Positions 1-10,078 of a stretch of 64,000 nucleotides of DNA are shown here, in pieces; position 1 is the stretch's first letter; every line of letters begins with the position of its first letter. The translations under genes were made by a program, and so were the position numbers. The DNA is taken from contig NZ_CP033932.1 of NCBI RefSeq assembly GCF_003815975.1, forward strand, positions 2,833,501 to 2,897,500, written 5' to 3'. Source of the stretch: Chryseobacterium bernardetii. Lineage in GTDB: Bacteria; Bacteroidota; Bacteroidia; Flavobacteriales; Weeksellaceae. The notes under the pieces are model-generated. The model did no database searches. It saw only the letters and a list, made by a program, of their open reading frames with translations, and was not told the origin of the DNA.

Positions 1-1496
1 AGAATCATTTGCTTCTGTACAGAGTTACATCTGGCTTCTGCAAAGAGTTGGTTAGGATTCATCATATAGTTATAGGAAATGTTATCTCCTTTACCGATGA
101 CGATTTTATACCCACAGTTGGCATCTCCGGTGAAAACATTGTTCATCACAAGTGTTGGAGTACTCAGGCCTTTATTGGCATAAAGATATTCAACGGCACC
201 GTTAGGAGCAGAAGTCATATCTCCGGAATACATCAATTGTCCGTCAGCATAATTATAAGCAGCATTCCAACCTATTTTTCCGGCAATATTCAATCCTGAA
301 AGATCCAGGTCACGGGCCCCCCATTTATCTTCCCAATAAATACCAACGGCTAATCTATCACCATAAAAACGGGTTCCGGTAGGAATATTTCCAACAAACA
401 TTTTTTCAGAAGTTGGCAGGGCAAACTCGATATTCTCAGGGAAATAGAATTTCTTTCCGGAAATATTTTCATATTTCAGTTTCAGAAAATCTAAAATAAA
501 TTCATAATTGAATTGATTTACATCAGTTTCCTTACCTTTTTTAACCCACGATTTTCCATTTCTGACTCTGTAGACAAAAGTATCCTGACCATACATTCTT
601 GAATAACACGCTGACAGGGCTTTAAATAATGCAAACGGTGTCGCATTTTCCAGCCAATGCCAATCGCTGTTTTCCAGCAATGTATTGGTAGCATTATTCA
701 GTGGGTTGGAAATTAATGGCTTATGATTGACTTTAGACAGCTTCGAAATTTTATTAATGGCTTTCGGAGCTCTGTTTTTATAAGCAAGGAATAACGGCTT
801 AAATCTGTTGAAAATTTCTGCCAGTTTTTCCATACCAAAGCTTTCAAACAGATAAGTTGGGTTGAACTTACTTTGCTTGATTAAATCAATCAATTCATCA
901 TTTTTAATTAAAAGCGTCGTTTGGATGGTCTTATAGATCACATAACGGAAAAATTCAACAGGATTTTCAGGATAAGCATCGTATTGGTCAGCTATTTTTA
1001 TAATGGCTTCCTTATTTCTGATATTTTCTTTTCCTGTAAAATCATATTCCAGTTCCGTATGTAGAATATGCAGTAAATCATCAATCGTTTCTTCTTTCAA
1101 AGCGATTCCGGATTGCAGAAGAGAAAGGCATTTTTCCTGCATTTCTTCTACGGTATAAGCTTTTATTACTTTAAAGATCAGCTTTGTATCCGGAACATTC
1201 AATATTTCTTCAGGAATATAGATCTCACTCTGGAAATCACTTCCATAGGTTGAAATATAATGCTGGATCTGTTCAAAAAATAAATCAGTTCTGGAAGTAT
1301 TCTTTATTTTCTCCCAGGATTTATGGAATGTTTTATTCAGATCATTTCCATTCAGTTTTGCTTTTGAATAATAGGAAATAATCTCTTTTTTTGCCCAAAC
1401 TGCATGAGGTTCAATAATAAAACCGTTATTCGAAATAAATGGCTCTGCATTTGATTCTTTGGCTAATACAGCATTGAATAATTCTAGTGTTTTCAT
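1..1496 (-). CDS. Large protein with TerD-like C-terminal region (3' end outside window)
   Basis: An uninterrupted reading frame runs from an ATG at 1496 to the left edge, giving about 498 residues with the C-terminus missing. I do not recognise the first 370 residues, which look helical and charged. Around residues 390-470 it reads ARDLDLSG, then YSGDMTSAPNGAVE, then GYKIVIG. This DLDLS...SGD...AP.GA pattern is like TerD-type stress domains and the MXAN_6230-like proteins, as I remember those families. It lies directly downstream of rtcB, the tRNA-like RNA and the hairpin array on the same strand, so it may be co-transcribed and may bind those RNAs; that is inference. Confidence is high that it is a gene and moderate for the TerD link. 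Confidence 0.75.
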   Translation of the reverse strand, partial: MKTLELFNAVLAKESNAEPFISNNGFIIEPHAVWAKKEIISYYSKAKLNGNDLNKTFHKSWEKIKNTSRTDLFFEQIQHYISTYGSDFQSEIYIPEEILNVPDTKLIFKVIKAYTVEEMQEKCLSLLQSGIALKEETIDDLLHILHTELEYDFTGKENIRNKEAIIKIADQYDAYPENPVEFFRYVIYKTIQTTLLIKNDELIDLIKQSKFNPTYLFESFGMEKLAEIFNRFKPLFLAYKNRAPKAINKISKLSKVNHKPLISNPLNNATNTLLENSDWHWLENATPFALFKALSACYSRMYGQDTFVYRVRNGKSWVKKGKETDVNQFNYEFILDFLKLKYENISGKKFYFPENIEFALPTSEKMFVGNIPTGTRFYGDRLAVGIYWEDKWGARDLDLSGLNIAGKIGWNAAYNYADGQLMYSGDMTSAPNGAVEYLYANKGLSTPTLVMNNVFTGDANCGYKIVIGKGDNISYNYMMNPNQLFAEARCNSVQKQMI

Positions 1497-1516
1497 TGTT
1501 TTTAATTTAAAAAAAT

Positions 1517-1767
1517 AAGTGAGGAGTATGTTCATTAAAAGTGAAGGGTATAGGAACTCCTTTTACCTATAGTTTTATAAAGCGGGGAGTAATTAATCCA
1601 AAATATAGGAACTCCCTTTGCCTTATCATTGTAAAAAGGCGGAAAGTATTTCTAACATATAGGAACTTTCTTTGCCTGAAATTTTTTTGAGGAGCAGACA
1701 GGACTCGAACCTGTGACACACAATTGGGGTTCATAGGAACTTTATTTTGCCTGCAGCGAAAAGTAAT
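1517..1767 (-). repeat. Array of related hairpin units (structured RNA repeats)
   Basis: On the minus strand a unit recurs: ACTYYCCGC, a loop, then AGGYAAA, a complementary R-rich arm, and the constant tail GTTCCTATA. Clear copies lie at 1732-1767 (inside the tRNA-like gene), 1604-1651 and 1549-1594. A reduced copy is at 1658-1681 and a 5'-half only at 1517-1532. The outer stem covaries: ACTTT with AAAGT, ACTTTC with GGGAGT (two G-U pairs), and ACTCC with GGAGT. An inner stem (GCC/GGC in the second) is also possible. Divergent sequence with preserved pairing suggests RNA selection. The array sits between the tRNA-like gene and the TerD-like gene. Confidence 0.75.
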
Positions 1768-1798
1768 TTTGTTGCTCTGCCATCTGAGCTACTGCCCC
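1691..1798 (-). ncRNA. tRNA-like RNA with hairpin inserted in the anticodon loop
   Basis: The minus strand has a tRNA frame of 108 nt. The acceptor stem is GGGGCAG with CTGCTCC (one G-U). It has TA at 8-9, a D-stem GCTC/GAGC with loop AGATGGCA, and a perfect T-arm ACAGG-TTCGAGT-CCTGT. The anticodon stem is weak (ACAA/TTGT) and encloses about 44 nt instead of 7. That insert contains the hairpin ACTTT...AAAGT followed by TCCTATGAACCCC. No usable anticodon is evident and CCA is not encoded. The insert is one unit of the repeat array downstream. A normal decoding tRNA is unlikely; a tRNA mimic that is a substrate, sensor or partner of RtcB is inference. It would be scored as a pseudo-tRNA by a covariance search. 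Confidence 0.75.
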
Positions 1799-1822
1799 TG
1801 CCTTATGAAAAAAGTTTTCATG

Positions 1823-1852
1823 AACCTTATAGGCTTTTACGCCCATAAGGTT
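1823..1852 (-). other. Strong hairpin between rtcB and the tRNA-like RNA
   Basis: The minus strand reads AACCTTATGGGC, loop GTAAAA, GCCTATAAGGTT, a 12-bp stem with one G-U pair. No U-run follows directly; instead comes a second, weaker hairpin (ATGAAAA/TTTTCAT, about 1805-1820). It could be a processing or stabilising hairpin at the rtcB mRNA 3' end or the 5' leader of the tRNA-like RNA. The core ACCTTAT recurs nearby (1902-1910 inverted) and in the palindrome at 3431-3438, so a DNA-binding role is also possible. Confidence 0.6.
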
Positions 1853-1920
1853 TGGTTATTAGTTTTGGTTATTTTGTAAACATTACTGATTATCAAAACG
1901 TATAAGGTTTATTATTAAAA

Positions 1921-3438
<1,518 letters not shown>

Positions 3439-3457
3439 ATTAAATAAACTTAAAACT

Positions 3458-3793
3458 ATGATATTATTAGAACAGCTAAAGCATTTTCCTGAAACCGTTC
3501 AATTCAATGATGTGATTTCATATATAGATGCTCACTACGATTTTACACCTACTGCATTCAAAAACGGAAATACAAGAAATGAAGAAGGGCAGAACAACGG
3601 TTCATGCAAAATATTCGGTTTTGCCTCTTATCATGGTCTTACAAAAGAGGAAACGCTTCCGCTTTTCGGGGAATTTTACAGAGAAGATGTTCTTAAAAAC
3701 CCTGATGGAACAGATCATCAGAATATCAGAAACTTCATGGAGTTTGGATGGGACGGATTGATCTTTGAAGGAAATCCGTTAAGAGAGAAATAG
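3458..3793 (+). CDS. HopJ-family protein
   Basis: A 111-residue protein starting at the ATG at 3458; a TTG start at 3431 would add nine residues lying in the palindrome. It matches the HopJ family over its whole length: FPETVQFNDVISYIDAHYDF, NEEGQNNGSCKIFGFA, and GTDHQNIRNFMEFGW. The family was named after a Pseudomonas type III effector, but it is widespread in bacteria without such systems and its function is unknown. No signal peptide is seen. The WYL regulator begins 21 bases downstream, so the two are probably co-transcribed. Its place opposite rtcB suggests a stress role, but this is only context. Confidence 0.85.
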   Translation: MILLEQLKHFPETVQFNDVISYIDAHYDFTPTAFKNGNTRNEEGQNNGSCKIFGFASYHGLTKEETLPLFGEFYREDVLKNPDGTDHQNIRNFMEFGWDGLIFEGNPLREK

Positions 3794-3814
3794 GTTTAGA
3801 TAAAAAGAATAACC

Positions 3815-4825
3815 ATGTCATCCAATAAAAACGCCCTGATCCGTTATAAAACATTAGATAAATGCCTCAAAAACAAATACCGGAAGTATACGCTGGAAGA
3901 CCTTATTGATGAGTGTTCCGAAGCTTTATTTGAATTTGAAGGCAAAGAGTCTTATGTAAGTAAAAGAACCATTCAGCTGGATCTTCAGAATATGCGAAGT
4001 GAAAAGTTCGGGTATGAGGCTCCCATTGAGGTTTATGAAAGAAAATATTACCGTTACAGCGATCCGGAGTACAGCATTCATAATATTTCCGTGAATGAAA
4101 GCGATCTGAAAGCCATGAATAATGCGGTTCAGATTCTCAAGCAGTTTAAAGACTTTTCCATGTTCAAGGAAATGAATGGTGTCATTCAGAAACTGGAGGA
4201 TTCTATTCATTCTACCAGCCAGAAATCAATTATTCATTTAGATAAAAATGAGCAGCTGAAAGGATTGGAACATATTGATATTCTATATGAAAGTGTGCTT
4301 AATAAAAAAGTACTGAAGATTTTATACAAAAGCTTTACAGCAAGAGAATCCAGTGTGTATACAGTTCATCCGCAGCTGCTGAAAGAGTACAACAACCGTT
4401 GGTTTCTGATATGTCTTTACAAACAGAAAATGTATAACCTGGCATTAGACAGGATGGAAAATATTGAAGTGGACGAAAAATCCTCCTATATTGATAAGAA
4501 TCTGGATGGTGATGAGTATTTTAAAGATATTGTAGGGGTTACCGTTGCAGAATCAATGGCTCCCCGAAACGTAGTTTTCTTTGTAGATGCAGCTAATGCT
4601 CCTTATGTAAAAACGAAGCCATTGCATAAAAGCCAGGAAATCATCAGTGAAACCAAAGAAGGAACTTTATTTAAGATAAGTGTACAGATCAATTATGAAT
4701 TGGAAAGATTACTGTTGGGCTTTGGAGATTCTCTTGTAGTGCATAAACCTCAGAAATTAAGATTGAGGATGGAGGAAAAGTTTAAAGCAGGAAGTAAAAA
4801 TTATCAGGAACTTATAATTTCCTGA
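3815..4825 (+). CDS. WYL-domain transcriptional regulator
   Basis: A 336-residue protein. The first 70 residues form a winged helix-turn-helix (RYKTLDKCL, SKRTIQLDLQNMR). A WYL domain follows at about residues 155-240 (VLKILYKSF, NRWFLICLY, LALDRMENI), then a WCX-like C-terminal extension. WYL domains are thought to sense nucleic-acid or nucleotide ligands and are common regulators of defence and nucleic-acid repair loci. It follows HopJ in one unit and faces rtcB across a palindrome, so it is the likely regulator of this locus. A ligand derived from damaged RNA would be an attractive but unproven idea. Confidence 0.9.
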   Translation: MSSNKNALIRYKTLDKCLKNKYRKYTLEDLIDECSEALFEFEGKESYVSKRTIQLDLQNMRSEKFGYEAPIEVYERKYYRYSDPEYSIHNISVNESDLKAMNNAVQILKQFKDFSMFKEMNGVIQKLEDSIHSTSQKSIIHLDKNEQLKGLEHIDILYESVLNKKVLKILYKSFTARESSVYTVHPQLLKEYNNRWFLICLYKQKMYNLALDRMENIEVDEKSSYIDKNLDGDEYFKDIVGVTVAESMAPRNVVFFVDAANAPYVKTKPLHKSQEIISETKEGTLFKISVQINYELERLLLGFGDSLVVHKPQKLRLRMEEKFKAGSKNYQELIIS

Positions 4826-4951
4826 AATAAAAGGTTTCATGGGTTGTATATGTATTAAATCTGCTGGTTTTTATGTAAATAATTAATTAAAATATCCTGC
4901 GGAATTTTATCTTGGCTTGGTAATTGCAGTCACTAGGTACAAAATCACACT

Positions 4952-5089
4952 ATGAAATCAAGAATATTTAAAGCAATTATTGCCATTATAGCACCTATAG
5001 CGATTGAGTATATCGTTAAAAAAATATCTGAGAAACTTGATAAAAAAGAAGATCAGAAAGAGAAAGAGCCAAAGCAGATTACTGCTTAA
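4952..5089 (+). CDS. Small membrane-anchored protein, 45 residues
   Basis: A short ORF starts at ATG 4952 and ends at TAA 5089. It encodes an N-terminal hydrophobic helix (residues 5-20, IFKAIIAIIAPIAIEYIV) and a strongly charged tail rich in Lys and Glu (KKISEKLDKKEDQKEKEPK). The length, the clean amphipathic layout and a strong terminator 30 bases downstream support a real gene. Function is unknown; it could be a membrane-associated small protein or a type I toxin-like peptide, but no antisense RNA is evident. Confidence 0.6.
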   Translation: MKSRIFKAIIAIIAPIAIEYIVKKISEKLDKKEDQKEKEPKQITA

Positions 5090-5120
5090 CGTAAAAGTAG
5101 GTAAAATTTAAAATTATTGA

Positions 5121-5155
5121 AAAGAGACTGTCATTATGAATGGTCTCTTTTTTTA
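5121..5155 (+). terminator. Intrinsic terminator after the small membrane protein
   Basis: The stem AAAGAGAC (5121-5128) pairs with GTCTCTTT (5143-5150), followed by a run of T to 5154. Confidence 0.85.
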
Positions 5156-5390
5156 TTGTAAACAAGAAAGCTGGGAGCGTGAGAATTCTGTTGACTACCA
5201 CGTCAAAAATTCTTTGAATTTTTGCCACCCCTCCGAGGAGGGAAATGTGCAGCCCTTCAACTGAAATATTCGTTATAATATTCAGGAAATCGTAGATTTT
5301 CAAAAACTTAATTGTACTTCTAAAACAGTTAGTAGTAACTTGAAAATAACTTAAGTGTTAAAACTTTTGAGTCTAAAAATAAGATTTAGA
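5156..5390. other. Non-coding spacer with degenerate repeat-like hairpin
   Basis: No convincing ORF is present. Around 5217-5242 it contains a short G/C hairpin (CCCTCCGAGGAGGG) flanked by TTTGCCA, of the type often scattered between genes in Chryseobacterium. This is probably a decayed dispersed element. Nothing else stands out. Confidence 0.4.
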
Positions 5391-6575
5391 TTATATAAAA
5401 TCATAAATCCCGTTTTTCCATCCCAAAACCTTGGAAGAATCTGCTTTTAGCCAGTTTTTAAGGATTGTGGCATATACTTTCCTGAAATCTTCTGTGTAGA
5501 TCAGATCACCTTCATTCAGGTTTTGCAAATCGGGAAGGCTGTTCAGTAAACCTTTCTTCTTCAGATTTCCACTGATGAAAAACATCTGGTTAGCGGTTCC
5601 GTGGTCTGTTCCATTACTGGCATTCTGGGCGACACGGCGGCCAAACTCAGAGAAGGTCATCAAAAGAATATTATTGAATAGACCATTGGTTTTCATGTCA
5701 GCAACAAAAGACTTCACTGCTTCATTAATATCACTGAACAGTTTTTTCTGGCGGTCATTTTGGTTCACATGGGTATCAAAACTGCCAATGGAAAGGTAAT
5801 AAACCTGGGTATTGATGTCAGATTTGATTAAGGAGGCAACGGTTTTAAAATCTTTTCCCAACTGAGAATTAGGATAGGTCTGCTCCGTTTTTTTCGCTTT
5901 ACTTTTATCAAAGATATACCCTGCGTTATTAATAGTAGAACCTAAAGTCTGGTAAAGGTACGAAACCGTTTCATCGTCATGATGATGATCATACAGGGAC
6001 TTAAAATATTTTTCCTGACTGGTTTGATATAATCTTTTTGGATCTTTAAAGGCAAAAGCTTTATTGTTTTTCCCTTTCAGGGCAAGACTGAGCATATCAT
6101 CCACTTCAAGTGCCTGGGTTGGATGATCACAACGGTAACATTCCTCATCTAAGAAGCGGCCCAGCCAGCCAGTATCCAGAAATTCATCACTTCTGCATGC
6201 AGACTGCCAGATATCCATGCTTCGGAAATGAGATTTATCCGGATTGGGATACCCCACATTATTCATCACAGAAAGTTCTCCGCTATCAAAAAGCTCTTTA
6301 AAATAAGGCAGGGAAGGGTTGATTCCCGCTTCGTCTGTAAGAGGCAGAGAATCCTGAACTGCCAATGTTTTCCTTTCCCTGAAATAAATATCGTTTTTGG
6401 CCGGGATAATGGTGTTAAGACCATCATTGCCCCCTGTAAACTGAAGTACAACCAGAATATTCTGATTGGGATTCAGCGCTTCATCCAGCGTCAAAGCCTT
6501 TAGGAAATTGGGCATCAGCATAGACGCTGTAGCCAGTGAACTTATTTTGAGGAATTCTCTTCTTTTGATTAACAT
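5391..6575 (-). CDS. DUF1501 secreted protein with Tat-type signal
   Basis: A 394-residue protein starting MLIKRREFLKISSLATASML, with a twin-arginine-like KRREFLK motif, so export in folded form is likely. The body matches DUF1501, a sulfatase-like fold family: LVVLQFTGGNDGLNTIIP, HFRSMDIWQSA, LLMTFSEFGRRVAQN and GTDHGTANQMF. The family is usually encoded beside a DUF1800 protein, as here (34 bases from the upstream gene). The biochemical role of the pair is not established. The order on the minus strand is DUF1800 then DUF1501, evidently one transcript. Confidence 0.9.
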   Translation of the reverse strand: MLIKRREFLKISSLATASMLMPNFLKALTLDEALNPNQNILVVLQFTGGNDGLNTIIPAKNDIYFRERKTLAVQDSLPLTDEAGINPSLPYFKELFDSGELSVMNNVGYPNPDKSHFRSMDIWQSACRSDEFLDTGWLGRFLDEECYRCDHPTQALEVDDMLSLALKGKNNKAFAFKDPKRLYQTSQEKYFKSLYDHHHDDETVSYLYQTLGSTINNAGYIFDKSKAKKTEQTYPNSQLGKDFKTVASLIKSDINTQVYYLSIGSFDTHVNQNDRQKKLFSDINEAVKSFVADMKTNGLFNNILLMTFSEFGRRVAQNASNGTDHGTANQMFFISGNLKKKGLLNSLPDLQNLNEGDLIYTEDFRKVYATILKNWLKADSSKVLGWKNGIYDFI

Positions 6576-6609
6576 AGTGATTTAAGTTTAGGTTACAGGA
6601 AAGTAGGTT

Positions 6610-7989
6610 TTACATTAATTGGTATTCAGGAGTTGACATCAGATTGATAATGGTCATTTTCGTGCTCTTATCAGAAAAATTATTCACAGTATTGATGTCC
6701 AGACTCTTTGGGTTTTGAATCAGGTAATCTTCACAGTTTTTATGGGCGAAAATCTGATCTACACGGTTCCAGTCTATGGTAATATTGGGATTTTTAAAGC
6801 TTTTATTCAAAGCAGTCTCTTTAGATTTTAGTCCCATATCAATATCATCATCCTGCCGCGGACTGTATTCCAATGGACGCAGGCCAGACCAGATCTGTGG
6901 TACCTGAAGCCTTAACATCAAGGTAGAACTGTCAATCCAGGACCTGCCATTAGGCCACCCTGCAACATTAGGCGGATAAAGCAGCATTTGTCCCAGCAGC
7001 TTTTGATACACGATGAGATTTTCAGGATTCTGAATCTGCATCGGAAGTATCCGCATCATGCCAGCCATCAGTTCTATGGGAGATTTTATTCTGTTGCCGA
7101 TATTTTTCTGATCATAAAACCATGAGCTTGTAAAGATATCAGTCATCAATTTTTTTATGTCATAACCTGAGTTGTAGAAACTGTTGCTTAGAGAGTTCAC
7201 AATGTTCTGGTCTACATTTTCATTAACAAAAAACTTATAGATCTTGGCTGTGATAAATTTTGCAGTTGCTTTTTGCTCCAGGATGATATTCAATGCGTCA
7301 GCCCCATTAAAATTGCCTGTTTTTCCTAAAAAGGTTTTAATTCCTTCATCATGCTGATTTTTCCTTTCCTTAAAGTTTCCCTCTTTATCGTAGCTCCATC
7401 CTGTAAATGCCCTGGCGCCCTCTCTAACATCCTTTTCCGTATAATTTCCTCTTCCCATGGTGAAAAGTTCCATCACTTCACGGGCGAAATTCTCATTCGG
7501 ATGATCTTTTTTGTTTTGCTGATTATTCAGGAAGTTAAGCATCGCCGGAGACTGGCTTACTTCGAAAAGCAAATCTTTGAAGTTGCCCAGCGCATTCTTC
7601 CGGATGGTATTTAAGAGCTGTCTGTTAAATTTGGGATTAAGAACTCTTGATGCAAAATGTCCGTGCCAAAAGAAAGCCATTTTTTCTCTTATCTGCTCTT
7701 TACTGTTCACCATTTTATCCAGAAAATTAAGATTTAGTTCTTCATTCTGTGCTCTGTAAATCCGTTGCATTTCTTTCTTTTGCTCGGCGGGAGTTGTACT
7801 ATTCATATAATCTCCAGCAAGATCTATATCCGGGGTATTATAATTGACCTCTGTAAAACCTTCTTCTTTAAATAATTCATTAATGAGCGCTTTAGGGTTT
7901 TTATTTTTCAAATCATCAATTTGATTAATTCCGACGCCGAAACCTGCGCGCCAGAGAAGATGTTTGTTTTTTAATAAGGAATCAGCCAT
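6610..7989 (-). CDS. DUF1800 family protein
   Basis: A 459-residue protein matching DUF1800: HLLWRAGFGV near the N-terminus, KMAFFWHGHFAS, NENFAREVMELFTMG, VREGARAFTGW, and PPNVAGWPNGRSWI. No clear signal peptide is seen, and the mature DUF1501 partner follows 34 bases downstream. Function is unknown; the two families almost always occur together in Bacteroidota and Planctomycetota. The start is the only ATG near the family's usual N-terminus. Confidence 0.9.
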   Translation of the reverse strand: MADSLLKNKHLLWRAGFGVGINQIDDLKNKNPKALINELFKEEGFTEVNYNTPDIDLAGDYMNSTTPAEQKKEMQRIYRAQNEELNLNFLDKMVNSKEQIREKMAFFWHGHFASRVLNPKFNRQLLNTIRKNALGNFKDLLFEVSQSPAMLNFLNNQQNKKDHPNENFAREVMELFTMGRGNYTEKDVREGARAFTGWSYDKEGNFKERKNQHDEGIKTFLGKTGNFNGADALNIILEQKATAKFITAKIYKFFVNENVDQNIVNSLSNSFYNSGYDIKKLMTDIFTSSWFYDQKNIGNRIKSPIELMAGMMRILPMQIQNPENLIVYQKLLGQMLLYPPNVAGWPNGRSWIDSSTLMLRLQVPQIWSGLRPLEYSPRQDDDIDMGLKSKETALNKSFKNPNITIDWNRVDQIFAHKNCEDYLIQNPKSLDINTVNNFSDKSTKMTIINLMSTPEYQLM

Positions 7990-8345
7990 GGTGAGAGCAT
8001 TTATTTTTTTGATGGTTGTGAAGAAAAAAGGTTAAAATTATAACGGGTTAAGGTTTGTTAATATTATGATAAGTAATGAGTCTGCTTTACATTTTTCAAC
8101 AGCAGAATCTATTTGCATCAAATATGTAGGCTTTCTCAATCTTATTTTTTTAACTTTTTAGACTTATTTCACATTTCAGGGCTTGTTTTTTATAAAAATT
8201 GTTAAACAATCATTTAAAATTTAACTAAAATAAATAATTGATAATCATATTATTGTGATTTTTTAGAGTGTTAAAAAGAGAAGAGTAGCTTTGCTTGGCA
8301 CGATTTTTACATCCTCTTGTTTAGTAAAATTTAAAAATTAGAGTT
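7990..8345. promoter_or_regulatory. Divergent intergenic region with plus-strand promoter
   Basis: This 356-base AT-rich gap separates DUF1800 from the barrel gene. A Bacteroidota -7 box TAGCTTTG lies at 8286-8293, about 50 bases before the start at 8346. A fitting -33 TTG at the usual spacing is not clear. No ORF or RNA structure is visible. Confidence 0.55.
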
Positions 8346-8909
8346 ATGAAAATGTTTAAACAGGCAATATTGCTGGCTGGGATTTTGACAGCAGGTATAG
8401 CAAGCGCACAAAGTTCACAAATGAATAATATGATCAAAGTGGGCGCAAATGTTGGTTTAGCAGTTCCTGCGGATAACCTTTCTGCTGCAGTTGGAGTAGA
8501 TGTATCTTACCAGAACCTTATTACACCTGGATTTGGATTGGGTATCGCATCAGGATATACTCACTATTTTGGAAAAGATAACAACGGTTATAAAAATAAT
8601 GATGTAGGAGTAGTTCCTGTAGCTGCTTTAGTAAGAATTTATCCTAAACAAACTGGTTTCTATTTCGGAACAGACCTGGGATATGGTTTCTTGGTAGGAG
8701 ATAAAGCTGTTGCTTCTAACACTAATGTGGAAAGAGCAAGCGGTGGTTTCTACATCAAACCGGAAATCGGATACCACAACAGAGACTGGAACTTTTTCGT
8801 ACAATACCAGAAGGTTTTTGTAGGAACCAAAGGAGATTTGGCTGGTCAGGACTATAATGTGGGGAATATCGGAGTTGGATTCGGTTATAATATTCCATTA
8901 GGAAAGTAG
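8346..8909 (+). CDS. Small outer-membrane beta-barrel protein
   Basis: A 187-residue protein with a Sec signal peptide ending at ASAQ (residues 1-21). The rest alternates short hydrophobic strands with Gly and aromatic residues (VGANVGLAVP, FGLGIASGYTHYFG, FYFGTDLGYGFLVG, FVQYQKVF), ending NIGVGFGYNIPLGK. That is the pattern of an 8-stranded OmpW/OmpX-like barrel. The specific role is unknown. It is monocistronic: own promoter box at 8286, own terminator at 8941. Confidence 0.8.
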   Translation: MKMFKQAILLAGILTAGIASAQSSQMNNMIKVGANVGLAVPADNLSAAVGVDVSYQNLITPGFGLGIASGYTHYFGKDNNGYKNNDVGVVPVAALVRIYPKQTGFYFGTDLGYGFLVGDKAVASNTNVERASGGFYIKPEIGYHNRDWNFFVQYQKVFVGTKGDLAGQDYNVGNIGVGFGYNIPLGK

Positions 8910-8940
8910 TTAGATTTAATATATAAACAATTATTAACCA

Positions 8941-8970
8941 AACCTTTTCACGAAAGTGAAAAGGTTTTTT
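8941..8970 (+). terminator. Intrinsic terminator
   Basis: AACCTTTTCAC (8941-8951), tetraloop GAAA, GTGAAAAGGTT (8956-8966), then T residues to 8970. Confidence 0.95.
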
Positions 8971-9024
8971 CGTTCTGTGCAGGATTTACGAAAACAATTA
9001 TTATATTTGGTAAAATTTGAGGTT

Positions 9025-10074
9025 ATGATTCTAAATCCAAAATTTCCACTTTATTTACCAGGAGTAGAGAACAGTAATAATGATAATGTTTCCATCATTG
9101 GAGCAAGTCTCCGTGAAGATATAACGATCTTAGGCTATTTTGTTTCCGGTAGCGGAGGTCTTGAGATTAAACTGCAAAATACATATTCTACTAAGGAATA
9201 TCCTTCTTTTAATGATATATTAAGGAAGTTTATCCAGGATAATCAGTTGGAAAATGTAAAGCGTTTGGGAATGGCAGTGCCAGGCCCAGTGATTGACGGA
9301 AAAAGCAGCCCCGCAAGATTGGGCTGGAACTTAGACGTTGAAGAATATAAAAGAGACTTTGGTTTTGAAAAAGTAGAAATGCTGAATGACCTGGAAGCTT
9401 CTGCTTACGGAATGGCTCTTCTTGAGGATAATGATCTTGAAGCCATCTATACCAGCGGTCACCTTGAAAAAGGAAACGTAGCAATCCTTGCTCCAGGAAA
9501 CGGGCTGGGAGAAGCCGGGTATTTCTTTGACGGAAAAAACCTGAGACCTTTCGCAACAGAAGGTGGGCATTCCGAATTCTCACCAAGAACGAATGTTGAG
9601 GTTGAATTTTACCAGTTCCTTAATAATATCTATGGTATTGTAAGCTGGGAAAATGTATTGTCCAAGTCAGGACTATTCAATATTTATCGTTTCCTGAGAG
9701 ATGTAAAAAGACATCCGGAGCCTGAATGGTTAGGAGAACGTCTTGCCAATGGTAATTTTGTTGAGGAACTTTACAAAGCCGCAGTAGAAGATAATGTACT
9801 TATCTGTAGAATTGCTTTGGATACTTTCCTTGAGTTCCTGGCCAGAGAGGCGAATAACCTTACTTTGAAGCTGAAAGCAACAGGAGGTCTTCTCATAGCA
9901 GGTGATATTCCTCAGATGGTAAGAGAATATATTGATAAGGATAAATTCTATGAAAAATTCAAGATCAGTGATAAAATGGAGGGAATGCTTAAAAATATCC
10001 CGATCTATCTGGTCAAGCAAAATCATACAGCATTAAAAGGAGTGGCTCTGTACACTGCCTATTATCAGCAATAA
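9025..10074 (+). CDS. glk: Glucokinase
   Basis: A 349-residue protein phosphorylating glucose with ATP. I chose ATG 9025; the longer GTG frame at 8956 starts inside the upstream terminator hairpin. Glucokinase (GlcK family) motifs: IIGASLREDITILGYF at the N-terminus, RLGMAVPGPV, LNDLEASAYGM (catalytic Asp), LAPGNGLGEAGYF (ATP/sugar site) and TEGGHSEFSP (sugar contact). A late LKATGGLLIAGDI matches the C-terminal nucleotide loop. Monocistronic, with its own terminator at 10079. Confidence 0.88.
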   Translation: MILNPKFPLYLPGVENSNNDNVSIIGASLREDITILGYFVSGSGGLEIKLQNTYSTKEYPSFNDILRKFIQDNQLENVKRLGMAVPGPVIDGKSSPARLGWNLDVEEYKRDFGFEKVEMLNDLEASAYGMALLEDNDLEAIYTSGHLEKGNVAILAPGNGLGEAGYFFDGKNLRPFATEGGHSEFSPRTNVEVEFYQFLNNIYGIVSWENVLSKSGLFNIYRFLRDVKRHPEPEWLGERLANGNFVEELYKAAVEDNVLICRIALDTFLEFLAREANNLTLKLKATGGLLIAGDIPQMVREYIDKDKFYEKFKISDKMEGMLKNIPIYLVKQNHTALKGVALYTAYYQQ

Positions 10075-10078
10075 GAGA

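Noticed and set aside
9..1381. Plus-strand ORFs of 60-96 residues
   Set aside because: They are antisense to the long minus-strand frame 1-1496, which carries the coding signal.
1549..1561. GTATAGGAACTCC resembles an arm of the yeast FRT recombination site
   Set aside because: There is no inverted second arm around an 8-base core; the similarity is to the conserved tail of the RNA units.
1549..1752. Four spaced copies of a 20-base TATAGGAACT motif, like a small CRISPR array
   Set aside because: Copies diverge, lie within longer units with covarying stems, one copy is inside a tRNA-like gene, and no cas genes are present.
1691..1798. Functional tRNA interrupted by a group I intron
   Set aside because: The insert is only about 40 bases, far too short for a group I intron, and lacks its conserved core.
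3458..3793. Type III secreted effector
   Set aside because: The HopJ name is historical; no secretion genes are present and the family is broadly distributed.
8956..9024. Longer N-terminus for glucokinase from GTG 8956
   Set aside because: It begins inside the terminator stem of the previous gene; the ATG at 9025 fits the family.
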